Assembly: GCA_036504815.1 (NCBI GenBank)
Contig: DASXUN010000020.1
Span: forward strand, 1-64,000
Length of the DNA: 64,000 nt
Origin: Gemmatimonadaceae bacterium
GTDB lineage: Bacteria; Gemmatimonadota; Gemmatimonadetes; Gemmatimonadales; Gemmatimonadaceae
Direction: 5' to 3'
Part shown: positions 50,557 through 59,272 of the stretch, piece by piece
How the letters are laid out: every line of letters begins with the position of its first letter
How positions within the stretch are numbered: position 1 is the first letter of the stretch
The notes under the pieces: generated by a model
The model's input: the letters and a program-made list of their open reading frames with translations, nothing else
What the model was told of the DNA's origin: nothing
Database searches by the model: none
Translations under genes and position numbers: made by a program

Positions 50557-50811
50557 ATGCGCAATCGCATGGGGTTGCTACTTCGCGGGTTGGTGGTGGG
50601 GTTGGGTGCACTGGCGCTGGTGACAACGCCATCGTCCGCGCGTGCCACACCGCGAGGATGTGTGTTGTGTGGGTCGACCTGCAGCTACGCGGGCATCGCG
50701 TGCATGCAAATGTGCGGCGTGATGGGCGCGACCTGCGAATGGACGGGATCTTGCCTCGGCAACAACGGCACGTGGTATCCCGCGACCATTACCTGCTTCT
50801 ACGAAGCGTAG
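50557..50811 (+). CDS. Secreted 8-cysteine small peptide
   Basis: An 84-residue protein. The signal peptide runs about 1-30 (hydrophobic GLVVGLGALALV, cleavage after SARA). The 54-residue mature part has Cys at 35, 38, 42, 49, 53, 60, 66 and 80, enough for four disulfides or metal ligation, and many Gly. No family is recognised; it is not obviously a lanthipeptide precursor, since it has a Sec-type signal and no leader/core split. GGAGGGG precedes the ATG. It has its own promoter and is followed by a terminator-like hairpin, then by a CPGC thiol oxidoreductase gene. It may be a structural, toxin-like or bacteriocin-like peptide; function unknown. Confidence 0.72.
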   Translation: MRNRMGLLLRGLVVGLGALALVTTPSSARATPRGCVLCGSTCSYAGIACMQMCGVMGATCEWTGSCLGNNGTWYPATITCFYEA

Positions 50812-50824
50812 ACTAGGCCCCCAG

Positions 50825-50878
50825 GCCGCACGCTGGCGCAACCATTGCGAACAGTGGCGCGCCGACCGTGCGGCTTTT
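50825..50878 (+). terminator. Terminator/attenuator after the Cys-rich peptide gene
   Basis: GCCGCACG (50825-50832) and CGTGCGGC (50867-50874) close a larger stem containing TGGCGCAACC...GTGGCGCGCC pairing, followed by TTTT. Placed between the peptide and downstream genes, it would give more peptide mRNA than downstream mRNA. Confidence 0.6.
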
Positions 50879-50943
50879 GACACCCCTGGTGCCATCGGAT
50901 TCCCCCGATCCCTCACCCGGTGAATTCATCGAGGCTCACTCCG

Positions 50944-51633
50944 ATGACCGCGCGTCTTGAGCGCACCCTGAATCTGCTTCTCACGTCCGCCGCCGTCTGC
51001 ATTGCCGCGGTACTCCTGTACCGTGAACTGCGGCCTGGCGTGTCTGTGGCGATCGATGACGGCCCCTTACGCGCAACCCGCTTTATCGAATGGCCCGAGG
51101 CGATGACCCTCGGTCGATTGAGTGGAAGTTCCTCGGCGACGCTTCAGGTACTGGTCTTCTCCGACGTGGAATGTCCTGGTTGCCGTGCATTCCACTCGCT
51201 CGCGCGGACCGTGCAGCAGGCGGACAGCCTATCGCTCGCCGTGCGGCTGATCCCGTTCCCCCTGCCGCAACACCGCTTCGCAACCCCCGCGTCGCGCTTG
51301 CTTGAATGCGCTCGAAGTGAGGGGTACTTCGATACCATGTTGGACGTGTTGTACTCCCACCAGGATTCACTCGGATTGAAGGATTGGGCGTCGTTTGCCG
51401 AGGAGGCCGGGTGGCCCGCCGGGATGCGCGCCGATCGGTGCGCGATGAGCAGCGAACCGGTCCCGTACCTCACCGACGCGAAGGCATTCGGCGAGCGGGC
51501 CGGCGTCCGGGCGACGCCGACCGTCGTCGTAAATGGATGGCGACTGAACCGCGTGCCGACGCAGGCCGAACTGTTCGAGGCACGGGACCGCGTTCGAGCC
51601 GGCCGGAACGCGTTTGGCGACACGACGCGCTAG
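50944..51633 (+). CDS. DsbA/thioredoxin-4-like thiol oxidoreductase with CPGC motif, membrane-anchored
   Basis: A 229-residue protein. A signal-anchor helix (about 9-26) places the domain in the periplasm. LVFSDVECPGCRAFHSL holds the CPGC redox motif (77-80), and GVRATPTVVVNGWRL the cis-proline loop. The helical insertion between them (about 110-175) is typical of DsbA-like thioredoxin folds and contains two further Cys (ECARSEG, DRCAMS). It would form or isomerise disulfides, and the Cys-rich peptide just upstream is the obvious substrate (inference). A GTG at 50920 is an alternative start. Confidence 0.85.
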   Translation: MTARLERTLNLLLTSAAVCIAAVLLYRELRPGVSVAIDDGPLRATRFIEWPEAMTLGRLSGSSSATLQVLVFSDVECPGCRAFHSLARTVQQADSLSLAVRLIPFPLPQHRFATPASRLLECARSEGYFDTMLDVLYSHQDSLGLKDWASFAEEAGWPAGMRADRCAMSSEPVPYLTDAKAFGERAGVRATPTVVVNGWRLNRVPTQAELFEARDRVRAGRNAFGDTTR

Positions 51634-51687
51634 CGCGCTCGACGGAGCGCCGTAGCTTCCTTGTCACCGGGATTGCGGAGAGACAAC

Positions 51688-52044
51688 ATGCTAAGACTGG
51701 TGCTCGCGTGGAGCGTGTGGCTTGCTGGATCCTCGGCGCAAGCGCAGGCGGTATTCCAGTCCACAGGGGATGTCGAAGCAACCGTCCAGGTGATCTACAA
51801 GGGGCTGTTCGCCGGCGTCACGCTGCCGAAGGAAGTGCGGGACAGTGCAGTACGGGTGATTCGTGCTGAACACACGCGCCAGGTCGCGATCGACGGACGC
51901 GCACCGGGGGCGTGGGATCGGCGCATCGCGCTGAATCGCTGGCGAGATTCGACCCTGCGTGTCCTCCTGCGGAACGACGCGGACCGCAAGACGTTCAATG
52001 CAAACGCCGAGCGACTTCGCCCACAGGGTCGTCCTCCGCAGTAA
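51688..52044 (+). CDS. Small secreted helical protein (118 aa)
   Basis: A signal peptide (about 1-20, SSAQAQA) precedes a charged mature part predicted largely helical (TLPKEVRDSAVRVIRAEHTRQ, then ALNRWRDSTLRVLL), loosely like Spy/CpxP-type periplasmic chaperones but without their LTxxQ motif. GCGGAGAGA precedes the ATG. It ends 13 bases before the GTG of the receptor gene in another frame, so one operon is likely. Function unknown. Confidence 0.6.
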   Translation: MLRLVLAWSVWLAGSSAQAQAVFQSTGDVEATVQVIYKGLFAGVTLPKEVRDSAVRVIRAEHTRQVAIDGRAPGAWDRRIALNRWRDSTLRVLLRNDADRKTFNANAERLRPQGRPPQ

Positions 52045-52057
52045 CGGGAAACGCGGC

Positions 52058-55000
52058 GTGCGCCGGCCGAGTGCGCTCTCGCTGATTGTGGGCGTCACCA
52101 GCGCTTTCCTTCCGTCCCTCGCATCGAGTCAGATCGAACCGAGTGGATCGGAGGTCAGGGTGCTGGGGCGGGTTGTCGACGACCTCGACCGACCTATCGC
52201 GGGCGCGGCGGCGACGTGCGAACCTCACGTTGCCGACGCACCCATGAGGTCGGAGAGCGACGGGCACGTCCTCGTCCGATGTGGAAACGACGGCTCCGGG
52301 AGTTGGCGCATCCGCCTCCGTGCGATCGGCTTCTCGCCTCGCGTCGTGGTAGTCACGGCGGCGGAACTCCGCGCGGGCCAGGCTCCGCGGTGGGTGCTGC
52401 AGCCGCACATTCAGGATGTCGGCGCCGTTCGCGTCGTCGCGGTGCGACCCCGCCCTCCGCGTGACGACGCACGCACTGGCCGGCAGCCGGGGGCGAACGA
52501 AAGCCTCGTCGACATGGGAACTGGAATGTCCGGTGACGTGACGGGGAACGCCGGGGCGTCGCTTTCGTCCATCGCTGCGCTCGTCGCCCCGCCCGGTGCA
52601 AATGGTTTGCGGGCGATCAGCGCGTTCGGGCAAGGGGGAGACCAAAACCGTGGCGCTCTGAACGGCGTCGACTTCGAGGGCGAGCTGCCCCGTGATGGAC
52701 TCCGGCGGGCCGTTCGCCTCTCAACGTACGACCCCCGCGTGGGCCGCTTCAGCGGGATCCTGCTCAGCAGCACCATCGGCAGCGGCTCCTCCGTGCGACT
52801 GCGAGCCACGCGCTGGTCCGCCGAGTACGGCGTGCCCGCCAACCTGAGCGGCGATCACACGACCAAGCGGGCGGTGGCCAGCGTCACCATGAGCGGTCCG
52901 CTCCCAAGGATAGCCAAGTTCGCGAATCTTTCGGCGCAGGTCAGCCTGGCGCCGGACGCCGGATACTCGGTGCTATCGCAGCCTGCCACTCGGGCGGGAG
53001 GCGGTTCGCCCTCCTTGGCGACTGTGGAGGGGTTACGTCGCGCCAACGAGCTGTTTGGTGCAACTCCCGAACCCCGCGCGGCGCGGCTGGATCGGACCGC
53101 GATCGGCGCCTCGGCGATCACGCGGGTGGACCTTACCAAAGCGGGCGAGTCGGGGTCGACAACCGATGGTACTTTGTTCTACCTGCTCTCTCAGGCCTCG
53201 ATCCGAGCAACTCCGGGGGTGGGGCTGTCACCGTGGACCGCGTGGTCGCGCACGGTCCGGACGCAATCGGCGGCATCCCAGACCACGCTGGTGTGGGCGC
53301 CCTACATTCGCAGCATGCTCGGCGAAGCACGGCTGTCATATTCCGTCAACACGAGCAGTTCGACGCCGAGCTTCCTGGCACCCGAATTGAACGTGATGGT
53401 CGTGGACAGCGTTACGAACGCAGTTGGTCTCGCGATGCTTGGCGGCGCGTCACTGGGGATCAGCCGGACCGCGAAGCAGCAGTGGCTCGCGAGTTGGGAT
53501 GCGTCGTGGATGACGCGTGACCGTCGGCATCGGTTCAATGCCTTCACGGATGCGATTGCGTACGACGTTGCCGTTACCCAGCAGATGGGTTCGACGGCAG
53601 CGTGGAATTTCGCATCGCTGGATGCGCTCACGAGGAATCACGCAACCTACTTTGAACGACTTGACGTTCATCCGACGGCGAGACTGCGGGCGCTGCGAGG
53701 ATCGGTCGCCCTCTCGGACGTGATGACCCTGAGTCAGCAGGCACGTCTCGGCGGCGCCGAGGAAGGGCGCGGCCTCACGCTGCAGCTGGGCCTTCGACTT
53801 GACTGGGACCGTGGGGGGCGCGGGGCTACCCGCGACCATCGTGCGGACTCCGTGTTCGCCATTCGCACGGGCGTGGTGAGCGCGACGACCCGATTGGCTC
53901 CCATGCTTGGATTCACGTGGGGGCGCGGCGTCGTGACGCTCTCCGACAATGGGTTTGTCACCGACACGCGCACCAAGATCAGCGGCGGCATCCGCGTCTA
54001 TCGCGGCGTGACCGAACCGCTCTCTCACATCCCGGTCTTCCAAGTCAGTGATCGCAGCGCACCGCGGGAACTTCGCTGCACCGGGGACGCGGTACCGCCA
54101 GCGCCGTACGGGTGGCCCTCAACCGTCGCGTTGCCCGACCGCTGCCTGTCTGGCGTGCCGGTTTTGTTGACGGCGCCGGGCCGCGGCATCACGGCTGCTG
54201 CGCGCTCGTACGAACCAGCGAGATCCACTCGAGCGGAGCTGAGGGTGCGACATGTCGTCGGTGCCACGCTGGTCCTGCTCGCGGGCGTCTCGGTGGCCGA
54301 AGGTGCCTCCGGCGTGCAAGCCGTGGATCGCAACCTGCGGGAAATGCCCACTTTCGTGCTCGGCGAGGAGGGCGCTCGCCCCGTGTTCGCGCCGGTGACG
54401 GCGATCGATCCGCGGAGCGGTCGCATCTCGCTCGGCGGGTCTCGCGTCGACTCGACGTACGCGGCAGTTCTGGAGCGCCATTCCGATCTCGGCGCGCGCT
54501 TCCTACAGCCAACCATTGGCCTCACGTGGCGCTCGCGGCCGGGGCGGGCTTTGTCGCCGGTCTCGGCCGCCTCAGCCGACCTCGGGAATGCGCTGACGGT
54601 GTCCTATGCGCTGACGGAGGGCAGGTCGCAGGTCACCGGCTTCACCGGACCCACAATCGGGGATCCGCGACGTGCGCAGTGGTCGCGCCAGCAAACGCCG
54701 CAGCACGCGGTAGTCGTCGAAGCCACCGCGCTCCTCGGCGCGCATGTGAGGTTCTCGGCGCTGTTCCGGGCGACGTCTGGATACCGTTACACTCCGATGG
54801 TTTCAGCTGACGTGAATGGAGACGGCCTCGCCAATGATGCGGCGTTCATTTCGCCGGCGCTTGAAGTTGCCCGACTCGAGGACGGGCATGCTCGCCAGTG
54901 CGTGCGACGACAGCGAGGTCGGATTGCGGCCCTCAATTCCTGTAAATCGGGCTGGGGCCTCGCGCAGAACTCGCTGGCGGCCACCTTGGCTCCGGGGTTC

Positions 55001-55747
55001 CTCTTCGGCAGCGACCGCGTGGCTTTCACGATCCTCGTCAGTAATCCGATTACCGCACTCGACCGCCTCGTGCACGGAGGCGGCGCCCTCCGCGGATGGG
55101 GGCTGACGAATCTGCCGGATCCAACACTCCTGGTGCCGGCGTCCTTTGATCCGGCGCGGCGGGCGTTCACATACCAGCTCCGCACCGCGTTCGGACGCTC
55201 CGACCGAAGGGACAACTACGTGGTCAATCCGCTGCGACTCATCGTTGACACGCGGATTACCATGGGACCACCACTTGAGGACGAGTGGCTGCGTCTGTTC
55301 GTCCGGGATCTACGACATGACGGTAGGGTGCCGAAGGCGGAGGAGTTTCAGGAGCAGCTGGTGAGCAACGCCGAGGCGTTTGGAGGCACCGAGGGGATGC
55401 TGCTGCTTCGTCTCCAAGAGCAACTCGGCCTGACGAGCGTCCAAGCTGAGTCGCTGCGAAGCATCGAGCAAGAACGGCGTACCTACCGCCTGGCAAACTA
55501 TCTTCCCCTCGCGACCAGCCTCGCAGCGAGAAAGCCAGAGGTCGGTTCTCGCGCGCTGCGGAAGCTCTACGGCGACGCGGTCCGGAGCTCGCTCGAGCAC
55601 TCCTTTGTCATTCGGCAGCGGATTCGGGAGGTGCTGACTGACGAACAGGAATCCTGGCTCCGGATGCGCCGCATCGCCTTGCTGCTGTTCATGACCCGCG
55701 CGGAGGCCGAACGCACTTGGTCAGGTCGTCAGGTGCTGCCGCAGTAG
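52058..55747 (+). CDS. Large TonB-receptor-like outer-membrane protein with carboxypeptidase-regulatory-like N-terminus and helical C-terminal extension
   Basis: A 1229-residue protein. The GTG at 52058 begins a signal peptide (SALSLIVGVTSAFLPSLASS). A carboxypeptidase-regulatory-like beta-sandwich follows (VRVLGRVVDDLDRPIAGA to WVLQP), then a plug-like region (SIAALVAPPGANGLRAISAF, ALNGVDF) and a long barrel of alternating strands, including a Ca-binding-like DVNGDGLANDA loop as in TonB-receptor-like CarboxypepD_reg OMPs. After the barrel come about 170 residues of helix-rich sequence (EEFQEQLVSNAEAFGGTEGM to the C-terminus). No TonB box was identified. Putative importer or exporter for the peptide system; inferred from position. 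Confidence 0.78.
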   Translation: MRRPSALSLIVGVTSAFLPSLASSQIEPSGSEVRVLGRVVDDLDRPIAGAAATCEPHVADAPMRSESDGHVLVRCGNDGSGSWRIRLRAIGFSPRVVVVTAAELRAGQAPRWVLQPHIQDVGAVRVVAVRPRPPRDDARTGRQPGANESLVDMGTGMSGDVTGNAGASLSSIAALVAPPGANGLRAISAFGQGGDQNRGALNGVDFEGELPRDGLRRAVRLSTYDPRVGRFSGILLSSTIGSGSSVRLRATRWSAEYGVPANLSGDHTTKRAVASVTMSGPLPRIAKFANLSAQVSLAPDAGYSVLSQPATRAGGGSPSLATVEGLRRANELFGATPEPRAARLDRTAIGASAITRVDLTKAGESGSTTDGTLFYLLSQASIRATPGVGLSPWTAWSRTVRTQSAASQTTLVWAPYIRSMLGEARLSYSVNTSSSTPSFLAPELNVMVVDSVTNAVGLAMLGGASLGISRTAKQQWLASWDASWMTRDRRHRFNAFTDAIAYDVAVTQQMGSTAAWNFASLDALTRNHATYFERLDVHPTARLRALRGSVALSDVMTLSQQARLGGAEEGRGLTLQLGLRLDWDRGGRGATRDHRADSVFAIRTGVVSATTRLAPMLGFTWGRGVVTLSDNGFVTDTRTKISGGIRVYRGVTEPLSHIPVFQVSDRSAPRELRCTGDAVPPAPYGWPSTVALPDRCLSGVPVLLTAPGRGITAAARSYEPARSTRAELRVRHVVGATLVLLAGVSVAEGASGVQAVDRNLREMPTFVLGEEGARPVFAPVTAIDPRSGRISLGGSRVDSTYAAVLERHSDLGARFLQPTIGLTWRSRPGRALSPVSAASADLGNALTVSYALTEGRSQVTGFTGPTIGDPRRAQWSRQQTPQHAVVVEATALLGAHVRFSALFRATSGYRYTPMVSADVNGDGLANDAAFISPALEVARLEDGHARQCVRRQRGRIAALNSCKSGWGLAQNSLAATLAPGFLFGSDRVAFTILVSNPITALDRLVHGGGALRGWGLTNLPDPTLLVPASFDPARRAFTYQLRTAFGRSDRRDNYVVNPLRLIVDTRITMGPPLEDEWLRLFVRDLRHDGRVPKAEEFQEQLVSNAEAFGGTEGMLLLRLQEQLGLTSVQAESLRSIEQERRTYRLANYLPLATSLAARKPEVGSRALRKLYGDAVRSSLEHSFVIRQRIREVLTDEQESWLRMRRIALLLFMTRAEAERTWSGRQVLPQ

Positions 55748-55808
55748 TGTCAAGACGTCGCACGCCTGACTGGCGCGACCCGACGGCCGGAGGAGCTCGC
55801 TCACTCCC

Positions 55809-58175
55809 TTATCGCCGGAAGAGGTAGCTGGCTTTCAGGAAGAAGGCGTCGTCGCGGCGCACGAGGTGCTCGAACCGCATTGGTTCGGGCTCGGTCATGC
55901 GCGCGCCGTATCCTACATAGAATACGGTGCCGGGCTGCGGCTGGTACAGGACCAGCCAGTCCACGCGGAAGGCATTGCTGCGATACGCGCCGGCGCTCGC
56001 CCAGCCGCCGGCGCTGCGCCGCAACAGCGGATACCCCGTGCGTCCCTCGTCCCGCAGGTCGAGCATCGCCTCGCTGACGTACTCGCCGATGACCCGCGCC
56101 GAAAGCGCGCGCGTGGCCTGATACTCCAGCTTCAGGCGCGGATTCCGGAACAGTCCGACGGCGCCGCCGCCGTGCTTGCGGTCGTACTCCTGCATCTGGT
56201 ACGTCGCGCTCAGCCGCAGCTGTTCGGAGGCCCGCAACTCCGCGCCCACCTGGACGAAGACAATATCGGCCGACGCCCACTCGTAGAAATTCTCGTCCTG
56301 CCCCCACAGCAGCAGCGTGTTGAACTGCAGCCAGCGAAACTGCGGCGACGCGACCCGAACGGCGTAATCGCGATTCGGGAGGCGCGGCGTCCCCGTGAAC
56401 GGCAGGGTGTCGATGCCGCCGCCGGGGCGCGGGGCCGCGATGCGGTAGAGCGCGCCATAGTATCGGGGGTCGTAGCCGAAGCTCTCGAGCAGCCAGGACA
56501 GCCCGACGTTCCACCCACCGCGCATATTGGCGTCGAGATTGAAGTGCAACTGCTTGTCACGCGCATCGCCGCGCTCGAGGAAGCGGTCGTAAAACCAGAC
56601 GCCGCCGATCTGCATGTTCGGCGTCACCGTCTCCAGCCACCCGCCCGCCGGCCGGAAATGCGTGTACCGCGGGTGGATGCTCAGATGCGTTTGTCCGACG
56701 CGCCGCAGGAAGCCGCTCTCGGTGCGAAAGTCGGGGTGGAGGCCCGTGAGACTGGTGGTCCACCCGAAGGCGCGCCCGTTGCGTGACGTCCGCAGGTCCC
56801 ACAACGGCGCGCTGACCGTGCGCCCGTCGCGCTCGGTGCGCGAGCCGGCCGCCTGCAGGCTCGCCGAGTAGATGCGTCCGCGCACCACGTTCACGTCGAC
56901 GTCGAGCACCCGATTGCTGTTGCCGCCGTCCACGCGGTCGGTGTACAGCACGCCGGCGCGCCCCTGCGCGCCGAGGTCGCGCGTGAGGCGCAGGATGTTG
57001 AACAGCGGCCGGTCACGCCCCGTGGTGCTCGCGGCGCGATCGTCCAACGCGGACAGGTAGCCGAGGTTGGTCGCGCCGACCTTGCCAGTGAGCTTCATCG
57101 CCGCCACGGGCTGCACCACCCGGCGCGTGTAGACGAGACCGTTGGGCGCACGCAGCTGCTCGATGCCATCCAGGAAGAAGGGACGCTTCTCCGGATAGGA
57201 GAGGGCTTGTCGGGGATCGTACACAAACTGCCCCTCGTCGGCCTCGACCTGCGAAAAATCGGGGTTCACGGCGCCGTTGAGGGTGAGGTTGTTGGTGATT
57301 CCCCACCTAACGTTGGCGCCGACGTCGGGATCGTTGCCGCGATACGTCCAGCGGCCGTCGGCGTCACTCGGCCGGCCATTCACGCGATCGGTGACTTCCG
57401 GGGTCAGGTCGAGCACGAGCCCGCGGCGCATGCCAGTCAGTCCCGTCAGCCGTCCCGACTGCGCGAGGAACGAGGCGCCGGCCCGCTGCGCCGGCGCCCA
57501 GCTGTCCTCGGAGCCGGCGTGCTGCACCACCCGCGTCACATTCAGCCCCCACGCCTGCGAGGCGGCCGACTGGTAGCGCAGGGACTTGAATGGCACCCGC
57601 ACCTCGACCTCGTAGCCCCACGACGTCAGTCGCCCCTTCGACTGAAAGACGAAGTCGGGGCTGAAGTCCACGCTCTCGCGCGATTGCACGCGATTCATGA
57701 AGCTGCTGGTCGCGAGCTGCCCCGCCTCCTTCAGCACCCCGTCGGCCTGGACGCCAAGCGGATTGACCATCAGGACGGTGGCCTGCCGTCCATCATTGAA
57801 CGTGCCGATCAGCAGCTGCACATAGTCGTCGCTGTCGATGCGGTCGCGCTCGGCGAGCGTGGCGCGCACCTCGCCGTGCGCCTCGAAGGCGCGGATGCCG
57901 AAGTGCATGGCGGTCGGCGAATACCAGACGAGCACCTCGGTGCTGTCCAGCGCCGCGATGCCGTCCTTCGGCGAGAACTGCGAGAAGCCGGTGAGCCGCG
58001 CCGCGCGCGACCAGGCGGGCTCGTCGAGCACGCCATCCACCGTGATGGTCGCCTCGATGCGCGGCGGCGCCACCGCGACCTCGCCCCGCCGGCCGTGGTG
58101 GACCAGCGTCGAGTCGGCCGGCGGCAGCTGCAGCGCGGTCAACGAGGCAAGGACGGCAAGGATCGTCGGCAGCAT
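55809..58175 (-). CDS. DUF5916 outer-membrane beta-barrel protein with CBM9-like domain
   Basis: A 788-residue protein with a signal peptide (about 1-17). The N-terminal domain IEATITVDGVLDEPAWSRAA, VLVWYSPTAMHFGIRAFE and DDYVQLLIGTF match the CBM9-like sugar-binding sandwich. The DUF5916 body follows (YPEKRPFFLDGIEQL is a hallmark), a beta-barrel ending in LKASYLFRR with a terminal aromatic-Arg like OMP C-termini. The start was set at the second Met (58175) after GGGG; 12 upstream in-frame codons are possible. Likely binds or transports oligosaccharides at the outer membrane. Confidence 0.87.
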   Translation of the reverse strand: MLPTILAVLASLTALQLPPADSTLVHHGRRGEVAVAPPRIEATITVDGVLDEPAWSRAARLTGFSQFSPKDGIAALDSTEVLVWYSPTAMHFGIRAFEAHGEVRATLAERDRIDSDDYVQLLIGTFNDGRQATVLMVNPLGVQADGVLKEAGQLATSSFMNRVQSRESVDFSPDFVFQSKGRLTSWGYEVEVRVPFKSLRYQSAASQAWGLNVTRVVQHAGSEDSWAPAQRAGASFLAQSGRLTGLTGMRRGLVLDLTPEVTDRVNGRPSDADGRWTYRGNDPDVGANVRWGITNNLTLNGAVNPDFSQVEADEGQFVYDPRQALSYPEKRPFFLDGIEQLRAPNGLVYTRRVVQPVAAMKLTGKVGATNLGYLSALDDRAASTTGRDRPLFNILRLTRDLGAQGRAGVLYTDRVDGGNSNRVLDVDVNVVRGRIYSASLQAAGSRTERDGRTVSAPLWDLRTSRNGRAFGWTTSLTGLHPDFRTESGFLRRVGQTHLSIHPRYTHFRPAGGWLETVTPNMQIGGVWFYDRFLERGDARDKQLHFNLDANMRGGWNVGLSWLLESFGYDPRYYGALYRIAAPRPGGGIDTLPFTGTPRLPNRDYAVRVASPQFRWLQFNTLLLWGQDENFYEWASADIVFVQVGAELRASEQLRLSATYQMQEYDRKHGGGAVGLFRNPRLKLEYQATRALSARVIGEYVSEAMLDLRDEGRTGYPLLRRSAGGWASAGAYRSNAFRVDWLVLYQPQPGTVFYVGYGARMTEPEPMRFEHLVRRDDAFFLKASYLFRR

Positions 58176-58246
58176 GATGGGGGAGTGCGGGGGGACTGCA
58201 CCCTTACGCAAGCGGCGCGCGAGATGCTGACATAAGTTAGCACCTC

Positions 58247-59215
58247 ATGGAGACCATGAACTTCGCCGCGATCCCGACGCCCAAGGGGCCGGAGGAACAG
58301 GGCGACCTCGGCTTTGGCGCCGTCGTCTCGACCGCGAGCCGGAAACGCCTGCTGAACCAGGACGGCAGCTTCAACGTGCGGCGCGTGGGCTTGCCGTGGA
58401 CGGAGGTGGTCAGTCTCTACCACAGCGCCCTGACGCTGACCTGGCCCGCCTTCTTTGGCTGGGTGGTGCTGATCTACCTCGGCATCAACCTCGTCTTCGC
58501 GGTGCTGTACCTGCTGTGCGGCAGCAGCGCCATCGTCGGACCCGACATCGCCTCGATGGGCGGGGCCTTCGGGCGCGCCTTCTTCTTCTCGGTGGAGACC
58601 TTCGCCACCATCGGGTACGGCAACATCAGCCCGCACGGGCTGGCGCCGCACCTGGTCATGACCGTCGAGGCGCTCGTCGGCGTGCTGGCCCAGGCGCTGA
58701 TCACCGGCCTCTTCTTCGCCCGTTTCGCCCGCCCGACCGCGCAGATCACGTTCAGCCGGCACGCGGTCATCGCGCCGTTCCGCGACGGCAAGGCGCTGAT
58801 GATCCGCATGGCGAACCGTCGCAAGAACGAGCTCATCGAGCTCAAGGCCTCGCTTTCCTTCTCGTTCCTGGACAGCTCGAGTGGCGTGGCCATGCGCCGC
58901 TATCGTCCGCTCACGCTGGACCGCGGCGAAGTCACCTTCTTCCCGCTCGCGTGGACCATCGTGCACCCCATCACCCCCGCGAGTCCGCTCTGGGGCCTCG
59001 ACGCGGCGGCGCTGCAGGAGAAGGACGCGGAGATCCTGCTTCTCCTCTCGGGGACGGACGACACGTTCGCGACGACGGTGCACGCCCGCACCTCGTACAA
59101 GCCCCACGAGCTGCGCTGGGACGCGAAGTTCACGAACATCTTCAACCCGCCCGACGCGGCGGGCGTGATGTCGCTCGACATCAGCCGCCTCGACGAGGTG
59201 CAGCCCGTCGCCTGA
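58247..59215 (+). CDS. KirBac-type inward-rectifier potassium channel
   Basis: A 322-residue protein with two transmembrane helices (about 66-90 and 130-155), a pore helix and the K+ selectivity filter TIGYGN (121-126). The cytoplasmic C-terminal IRK immunoglobulin-like domain follows (ARPTAQITFSRHAVIAPFRD onwards, with RMANRRKNELIELKASL and the closing YKPHELRWDAKFTNIF). The interfacial slide helix precedes TM1. It conducts K+ out of or into the cell, gated by lipids or pH in relatives. Start ATG 58247 or 58256. A strong terminator follows. Confidence 0.95.
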   Translation: METMNFAAIPTPKGPEEQGDLGFGAVVSTASRKRLLNQDGSFNVRRVGLPWTEVVSLYHSALTLTWPAFFGWVVLIYLGINLVFAVLYLLCGSSAIVGPDIASMGGAFGRAFFFSVETFATIGYGNISPHGLAPHLVMTVEALVGVLAQALITGLFFARFARPTAQITFSRHAVIAPFRDGKALMIRMANRRKNELIELKASLSFSFLDSSSGVAMRRYRPLTLDRGEVTFFPLAWTIVHPITPASPLWGLDAAALQEKDAEILLLLSGTDDTFATTVHARTSYKPHELRWDAKFTNIFNPPDAAGVMSLDISRLDEVQPVA

Positions 59216-59238
59216 GGCGCCTCGCCCGTTGAGGCACG

Positions 59239-59266
59239 GCGGGGGAGGCCGGCTGGCCTCCCCCGC
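59239..59266. terminator. Bidirectional terminator hairpin
   Basis: A perfect 12-bp stem GCGGGGGAGGCC/GGCCTCCCCCGC with a 4-base loop lies between the convergent KirBac and SET-domain genes. Confidence 0.7.
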
Positions 59267-59272
59267 GCCACA

